Part shown: positions 59,896 to 64,000 of the stretch, piece by piece
Numbering within the stretch: the stretch's first letter is position 1
Layout of the letters: every line of letters starts with the position of its first letter
Assembly (NCBI RefSeq): GCF_045310695.1
Contig: NZ_JBJIAA010000001.1
Coordinates: 372,001-436,000, forward strand
Direction: 5' to 3'
From: Clostridium_S neuense
GTDB taxonomy: Bacteria; Bacillota; Clostridia; Clostridiales; Clostridiaceae
Length of the DNA: 64,000 nucleotides
Translations under genes and position numbers: made by a program
The notes under the pieces: generated by a model
Told to the model about the DNA's origin: nothing
Database searches by the model: none
Seen by the model: only the letters and a program-made list of their open reading frames with translations

Positions 59896-61902
59896 GTGTT
59901 TAAAAATTGTGTCTCAGTAAATATAAAAAATGGAATTCATACTAGAATTGCAGCTATGATTGTTCACAAAGCTTCTTTGATTAAAGAAAAATTCAATATC
60001 AATCTGTATATACGAAAAATGAGCTCCAACGAACCAATTGCCATAAGCATGCTAGCACTTGTTTCACTAAAAATTCAAGAAAATGAACTTGTAGAGTTAT
60101 CTTGTTTTGAAGACACAAAAAATGGTGAAAGAGCTGTTCTTGAATTGAGTAACTATATTACCATTGAGTTAAGTGATAAAAACAGTGCATTTTCAAACAT
60201 AGATGCTATAATACAAGAAAATGTTATAGCCAATGAACAAATTCTCGAGAATTTACCTGTTGGCGTTGTAGTCGTTGATTCAAATTCTAACATCACTTAT
60301 ATGAACCATTATGCATTAAAATATATAAACAAAGACATAAATGATGTGCTTGGATTTCCTATACAAGATATAGTTCCAAATTCAGAGCTTCCTTTAGTCA
60401 TGAAGACAAGAAGCAAAGAAATAGGTAAAATATATCATATAAAAAATAATATAATTATTTCAAATAGTTCACCTATAATATCAAACAATAACTTACTTGG
60501 TTCTGTGTCAGTTTTTCAGGATATGTCCGAGCTTATAGGTCTCAAGGAATTAAACGAAAAATTTAAAAAAATACTTGAAACCTCACATGATTTAATATGC
60601 TTTGTGGATGAGCATAGAAAGATAAGCTATATAAATCCTGCATACAAAACAAGTTTTCATATTACCGAAAAAGATATCATAGGAAAAGATTTAATGGAAA
60701 TTTCTCCAAATGGCTGCAGAATGAAAGTATTTAATTCTAAAAAACCAATGGAAGATATGCTTGTTAGCAAAAATGATGTAAATATAATGTGCACCGTAGA
60801 ACCTATTTTTATTGATAATTATTTTAAAGGAGTCATTTCTATATCTAAAACTGTAGATCAAATAAAGGATATAGCAAAAAAGCTTGAACAATCTGAGGAA
60901 GAGTTAAGTTATTATAAAAGTGAACTTATAAGACATACGAAATTAAGCGGTTCCTTTGATAATATTATAGGCAGCAGCAGTTCTCTTAAAGACACTTTAA
61001 TTACTGCCGCAAAAGCATCAAATTCAACCTCTACGGTATTAATAAGAGGAGAAAGTGGAACTGGTAAAGAACTTATTGCCAAGGCAATACACACTAATAG
61101 TTCAAGAAAAAACAAACCTTTTGTCAGAGTAAATTGTGCTGCAATACCTGAAAATCTACTCGAAAGTGAGCTTTTTGGATACGAAAAGGGTGCCTTTACA
61201 GGTGCATTTAAAAGTAAGCCTGGAAAACTTAATATAGCTGATACAGGTACTTTATTCTTAGACGAAATTGGTGATATGCCAAGGTCCATGCAGGCAAAGC
61301 TTTTAAGAGTTATTCAAGAAAGAGAATTCGAAAGTGTTGGTGGCCTTACTACTCAGAAGGTAGATATAAGAATTATTGCTGCCACAAACAGAAATCTAGA
61401 AGAAATGATAGAAAAAAGAGAGTTTAGAGAAGATTTATATTATAGGTTAAATGTTATTTCTATATTTTTACCACCTCTTAGAAAAAGAAAAGAAGATATA
61501 AACCTTCTTGTAGAGCATTTTATTAAAAACATAAGCAAAAAGCTTAATAAACCAATAAAAACCATAGATAAAAACTGCTTATACTATTTAACTAACTACC
61601 AATGGCCTGGAAACATAAGAGAACTCGAAAACGTAATAGAGCGTGCAATAAATATGTGTGATAGCGATATTATAAGTTCTAAAGACTTGCCTATATATAT
61701 ATCAAATATTGAACCTCAAACTGATTCAATAACTATTGATGAAAATAATCCTATTCTAAAGCTTGAAGATTACGAAAAAAAAGTTTTAGAACTTGCAATG
61801 AAAAAATATAAAAGCTTTAATAAGGTTGGTAAAGTCCTTGGAATAACTCATAGAACAGTTGCACTAAAATGCAAAAAATATAACATAGAATTAGACAAAT
61901 AA
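59896..61902 (+). CDS. Sigma-54-dependent activator with N-terminal HPr-like domain, two PAS domains, AAA+ and HTH
   Basis: Regulator of 668 residues. Residues 1-92 form an HPr-like domain: NGIHTRIAAMIVHKAS has the active-site His at position 15 and Arg17 as in HPr, and AISMLALVSLKI aligns with the Ser46 region (Ser51 here). Two PAS domains follow (~112-210 and ~222-320), then the AAA+ domain with Walker A GESGTGKE (385-392), the sigma-54-contacting GAFTGA (432-437) and Walker B LFLDEIGD. A Fis-type HTH lies at ~625-665. The start is GTG with AAAGGGTGAT upstream. It is divergent from ptsI, whose promoter is sigma-54 type, and three palindromes lie between. EI may phosphorylate His15 and so set activity; that is inference. 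Confidence 0.93.
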   Translation: MFKNCVSVNIKNGIHTRIAAMIVHKASLIKEKFNINLYIRKMSSNEPIAISMLALVSLKIQENELVELSCFEDTKNGERAVLELSNYITIELSDKNSAFSNIDAIIQENVIANEQILENLPVGVVVVDSNSNITYMNHYALKYINKDINDVLGFPIQDIVPNSELPLVMKTRSKEIGKIYHIKNNIIISNSSPIISNNNLLGSVSVFQDMSELIGLKELNEKFKKILETSHDLICFVDEHRKISYINPAYKTSFHITEKDIIGKDLMEISPNGCRMKVFNSKKPMEDMLVSKNDVNIMCTVEPIFIDNYFKGVISISKTVDQIKDIAKKLEQSEEELSYYKSELIRHTKLSGSFDNIIGSSSSLKDTLITAAKASNSTSTVLIRGESGTGKELIAKAIHTNSSRKNKPFVRVNCAAIPENLLESELFGYEKGAFTGAFKSKPGKLNIADTGTLFLDEIGDMPRSMQAKLLRVIQEREFESVGGLTTQKVDIRIIAATNRNLEEMIEKREFREDLYYRLNVISIFLPPLRKRKEDINLLVEHFIKNISKKLNKPIKTIDKNCLYYLTNYQWPGNIRELENVIERAINMCDSDIISSKDLPIYISNIEPQTDSITIDENNPILKLEDYEKKVLELAMKKYKSFNKVGKVLGITHRTVALKCKKYNIELDK

Positions 61903-61907
61903 TATAC

Positions 61908-61947
61908 TTTTGAGCCAAAATATTTCTTATAATATTTTGGCTCAAAA
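61908..61947. terminator. Bidirectional terminator between convergent genes
   Basis: A perfect 17-base stem (61908-61924 with 61931-61947), 6-base loop, with A/T-rich flanks. It separates the activator gene from the 115-residue gene on the other strand. Confidence 0.9.
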
Positions 61948-61958
61948 AATTTATTGCC

Positions 61959-62306
61959 TTAATTATATTTAACTACATTAACAAAGATATTACACTTTAA
62001 GAAGTACTTACCTACTACTTTATCGGATATTGTTTTAACTGTCTCATAGCTTTTATTAATTACCATAAAAAATACTGGTCCATAATCAGTTACTGCAAAT
62101 ATTTTTAAAAATATATCCTCTTTAAACGAATCTTCCGCTATGGTTTCTATTAACTCCATCATGCTGTCATCCGGTAACTCATTCCTGCTGCTTAGTGAAT
62201 TTTTTATATTTATTGTCATAACCGTCATTTTATATTTATTGCTTAAGTACTTCTCTACAGAAACCTTATCTTTATATTGACTTAAAGTTTTCGAATCATA
62301 ATCCAT
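61959..62306 (-). CDS. Small conserved-looking protein of unknown function
   Basis: Protein of 115 residues, mixed alpha/beta, no signal or membrane segment: VEKYLSNKYKMTVMTINIKN, DDSMMELIETIAEDSFKEDI, LKIFAVTDYGPVFFMVINKS and KYFLKCNIFVNVVKYN. I do not recognise a family. The start is uncertain: the ATG at 62306 has no good ribosome site, while an AAAGGAG lies about 30 bases upstream next to an ATT that is in frame and open. It converges with the activator gene and follows fumarase by 92 bases. Confidence 0.6.
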   Translation of the reverse strand: MDYDSKTLSQYKDKVSVEKYLSNKYKMTVMTINIKNSLSSRNELPDDSMMELIETIAEDSFKEDIFLKIFAVTDYGPVFFMVINKSYETVKTISDKVVGKYFLKCNIFVNVVKYN

Positions 62307-62398
62307 ACATCTCTGAGAAACTAATTTCTCAATCTCCTTTCTAAACTTTAAATATATTTACATTTAATATAATATCATATAATTTTGCAATTATACAG

Positions 62399-62956
62399 CT
62401 ATTTAAAGTTACTTAGAAATTCTTTTTTTCCTTCTTCATAAAGATTATTACCTTTTGAATCTATTATTACAATTGCCGGAAAGTTAACTACTTCAAATCT
62501 CTTTATTGACTCTGGTCCTAAATCTTCATATGCAATAACTTCAGCCTTAACTATGCTCTTTGAAATAAGTGCTGCAGCTCCACCTATAGCTCCAAAATAG
62601 ACTGCCTTATTCTTAATTATAGAATCTATAACTTCCTTAGACCTAAGGCCTTTTCCTATCATTCCTTTTAGCCCAAGCTCCAAAAGTCTAGGAGTATAAG
62701 CATCCATTCTTCCACTGGTAGTTGGTCCAGACGAGCCTATAACATGATTAGGTTTTGCTGGTGTTGGCCCAGCATAATATATGATTTGATTCTTTAAATC
62801 AATAGGAAGCTTTTTATTTTGATCAAGTAGCTTAATAAGTCTTTCATGTGCAGCATCTCTTGCGGTATATATTGTTCCACTTATAAGAACCCTATCCCCC
62901 ATCTTTAAATTCTCTATTTCTTTTTCATCCACTGGAGATTTTATCGTAATTTCCAT
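62399..62956 (-). CDS. fumB: Fumarate hydratase class I, beta subunit
   Basis: Cytosolic protein of 185 residues, the C-terminal-domain subunit of the oxygen-sensitive iron-sulfur fumarase, which interconverts fumarate and malate. It has KMGDRVLISGTIYTARDAAH, IYYAGPTPAKPNHVIGSSGP, TSGRMDAYTPRLLELGLKGM, GKGLRS and YFGAIGGAAALIS. It pairs with the alpha subunit encoded 11 bases upstream; together they equal the single-chain class I enzymes. Symbol use for the split enzyme varies. Tartrate dehydratase beta subunits look alike, so the exact substrate is inferred. Confidence 0.92.
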   Translation of the reverse strand: MEITIKSPVDEKEIENLKMGDRVLISGTIYTARDAAHERLIKLLDQNKKLPIDLKNQIIYYAGPTPAKPNHVIGSSGPTTSGRMDAYTPRLLELGLKGMIGKGLRSKEVIDSIIKNKAVYFGAIGGAAALISKSIVKAEVIAYEDLGPESIKRFEVVNFPAIVIIDSKGNNLYEEGKKEFLSNFK

Positions 62957-62967
62957 TCTATTTCCCC

Positions 62968-63810
62968 CTATATTATTTCACTCTTGTGTCTTGTTACATG
63001 ACAGCTTATATTAACAGCCACAGGAAGCCCAGCTATGTGAGTTGGATACTTTTCTATATTTAAACCAATTGCTGTTGTATTTCCACCAAAGCCTTGAGGC
63101 CCTATTCCAAGTTTATTTATTTTTTCTAATAATTCTTTCTCAAGCTCCGCATACTTTTTATCATTATTACTAACATTTATAGGTCTCATAAGAGCCTTTT
63201 TAGCTAGAAATGCAGCTTTATCAAAGGTTCCACCTATGCCAACTCCAATTATCATAGGTGGACATGGATTTGGTCCCGCTTCTTCTACAGTTTTAATTAT
63301 GAATTCCTTAACACCTTCAATACCTTCTGCTGGCTTTAGCATTTTTATCTTACTCATATTTTCCGAGCCAAAACCTTTTGGAACAACTGTAATCTTTATT
63401 TGATCTCCTTTTACAATTTCATAGTATATCGCAGCTGGTGTATTATCACCTGTATTTACTCTATCAATTGGATCTTTTACAACTGATTTTCTTAAATAAC
63501 CTTCTATATATCCTTGTTTAACTCCCTTATTTACTGCATCTTCAATTAATTCTCCAGTAACATGGACGTCTTGTCCTATTTCCAAGAAAACGCATGCCAT
63601 ACCTGTGTCCTGACAAATTGGAACTTGTTCATTCTTAGCTATTGCTACATTTTTAATTATTTTATCAAGCATATCTTTAGCTATATCCCAATTTTCATTA
63701 TCATAAAACCTTTTAAGACTTTCTTCTATATCCTCTGGCAAATTATAATTTGCTTCAATACAAAGCTTTTTTACTACTTCAGTTATTTTTTCTGAGCTTA
63801 TTTCTCTCAA
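62968..63810 (-). CDS. fumA: Fumarate hydratase class I, alpha subunit
   Basis: Cytosolic protein of 280 residues that carries the 4Fe-4S cluster of the two-subunit fumarase. The first cluster cysteine is in VPICQDTGMACVF; others are in PNPCPPMIIGVGIGG and VNISCHVTRH. It also has VVPKGFGSENMSK and GIGPQGFGGNTTAIGL, typical of the family. The start is TTG at 63810 behind TTGGGGGC. It forms an operon with the beta subunit. A distinction from tartrate dehydratase is not possible by eye, but fumarase is by far the commoner in this setting. Confidence 0.93.
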   Translation of the reverse strand: MREISSEKITEVVKKLCIEANYNLPEDIEESLKRFYDNENWDIAKDMLDKIIKNVAIAKNEQVPICQDTGMACVFLEIGQDVHVTGELIEDAVNKGVKQGYIEGYLRKSVVKDPIDRVNTGDNTPAAIYYEIVKGDQIKITVVPKGFGSENMSKIKMLKPAEGIEGVKEFIIKTVEEAGPNPCPPMIIGVGIGGTFDKAAFLAKKALMRPINVSNNDKKYAELEKELLEKINKLGIGPQGFGGNTTAIGLNIEKYPTHIAGLPVAVNISCHVTRHKSEII

Positions 63811-63879
63811 TTTTTTGCCCCCAATCTTTTATATATTATTACTATAAGTTAATTCAAGTTTCATACTTTAAAAAAATTG

Positions 63880-63935
63880 CGAAGTAACAATGCTTCGTCG
63901 CGTTAAAAAAGTTCATCCATACCTCCGGAATTTTA
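63880..63935 (-). terminator. Hairpin of an upstream transcription unit
   Basis: GCGAAG (63880-63885) pairs with CTTCG plus CGC across one bulged base (63894-63902), and the minus-strand RNA continues into seven Us. Before it is CCGGAGGTATGGATGAAC. It probably ends a unit entering from the right edge of the window. Confidence 0.5.
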
Positions 63936-64000
63936 GGCTTGAATCTTTGTAGTTAATTAATTTTTTACACCATATATTGCTTTTGATTTCTATTGATTAA

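Noticed and set aside
62307..62345. In-frame ATT start upstream of the 115-residue gene
   Set aside because: ATT starts are very rare and here it would directly abut AAAGGAG without spacer; left as a note on start uncertainty only.
63840..64000. Short open frame on the minus strand (KLINYKDSSLKFRRYG type) at the right edge
   Set aside because: Too short, without a start or recognisable family within the window; it reads into a hairpin and may be an intergenic repeat or a cut-off gene tail.

Overview
This is low-GC Firmicute DNA and almost certainly comes from a butyrate-forming Clostridium. It carries an adjacent ptb-buk pair, a class I two-subunit fumarase, a ferredoxin-type thioredoxin reductase candidate, many TTG starts behind strong GGAGG sites, and AT-rich spacers. 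Gene content and order look like the chromosome of Clostridium acetobutylicum or a close relative. That is an inference from recognised genes; no search was run.

Layout. (1) 1-200: promoter and 5' part of a T-box leader reading off the left edge. (2) 0.35-16.1 kb: cell-surface block with a secreted transglutaminase-like protein, a beta-propeller lipoprotein with a polysaccharide deacetylase, a four-gene operon of secreted proteins (SbsA Ig-like, DUF5050 and leucine-rich-repeat domains), a SLAP-domain operon, and a VanZ/YpmS-like pair. (3) 16.3-20.7 kb: dTDP-rhamnose genes rfbA-rfbB-rfbD-rfbC, interrupted by MITE-like repeats and a gene fragment. (4) 20.7-23.5 kb: an island of decay with a split AAA-ATPase, a DUF4160 gene killed by one stop codon, an intact DUF2442 gene and an IS66 remnant. 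(5) 23.5-36.8 kb: a polysaccharide operon with chain-length protein, tyrosine kinase and phosphatase, initiating sugar transferase, ManC, five glycosyltransferases, Wzy, UDP-galactopyranose mutase and Wzx. (6) 36.9-46 kb: more SbsA-type surface proteins (including a 932-residue one), small coiled-coil and lipoprotein genes, long gene-free spacers, and a sugar acyltransferase. (7) 46.3-64 kb: housekeeping genes buk-ptb, a FAD enzyme, cdaA-cdaR, a riboswitch-controlled cell-wall hydrolase, trxA-trxB, a TPR protein, ptsI, a sigma-54 activator and fumarase.

How it fits together. Rhamnose, mannose and galactofuranose precursors feed a Wzx/Wzy-type polysaccharide, and the same region encodes many exported Ig-like and propeller proteins, so 0.35-46 kb is largely a cell-envelope region. 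Cyclic di-AMP synthesis (cdaA-cdaR) lies about 1.3 kb from a cyclic di-AMP riboswitch on a wall hydrolase. The most striking system is at 57.9-61.9 kb. PTS enzyme I has a sigma-54 (-24/-12) promoter. It is divergent from a sigma-54 activator whose first ~90 residues are an HPr-like domain with His15 kept, and three copies of a TGATAA/TTATCA palindrome lie between them. This suggests that the PTS phosphorylation state controls transcription of the EI gene. No tRNA, rRNA or CRISPR array was seen.
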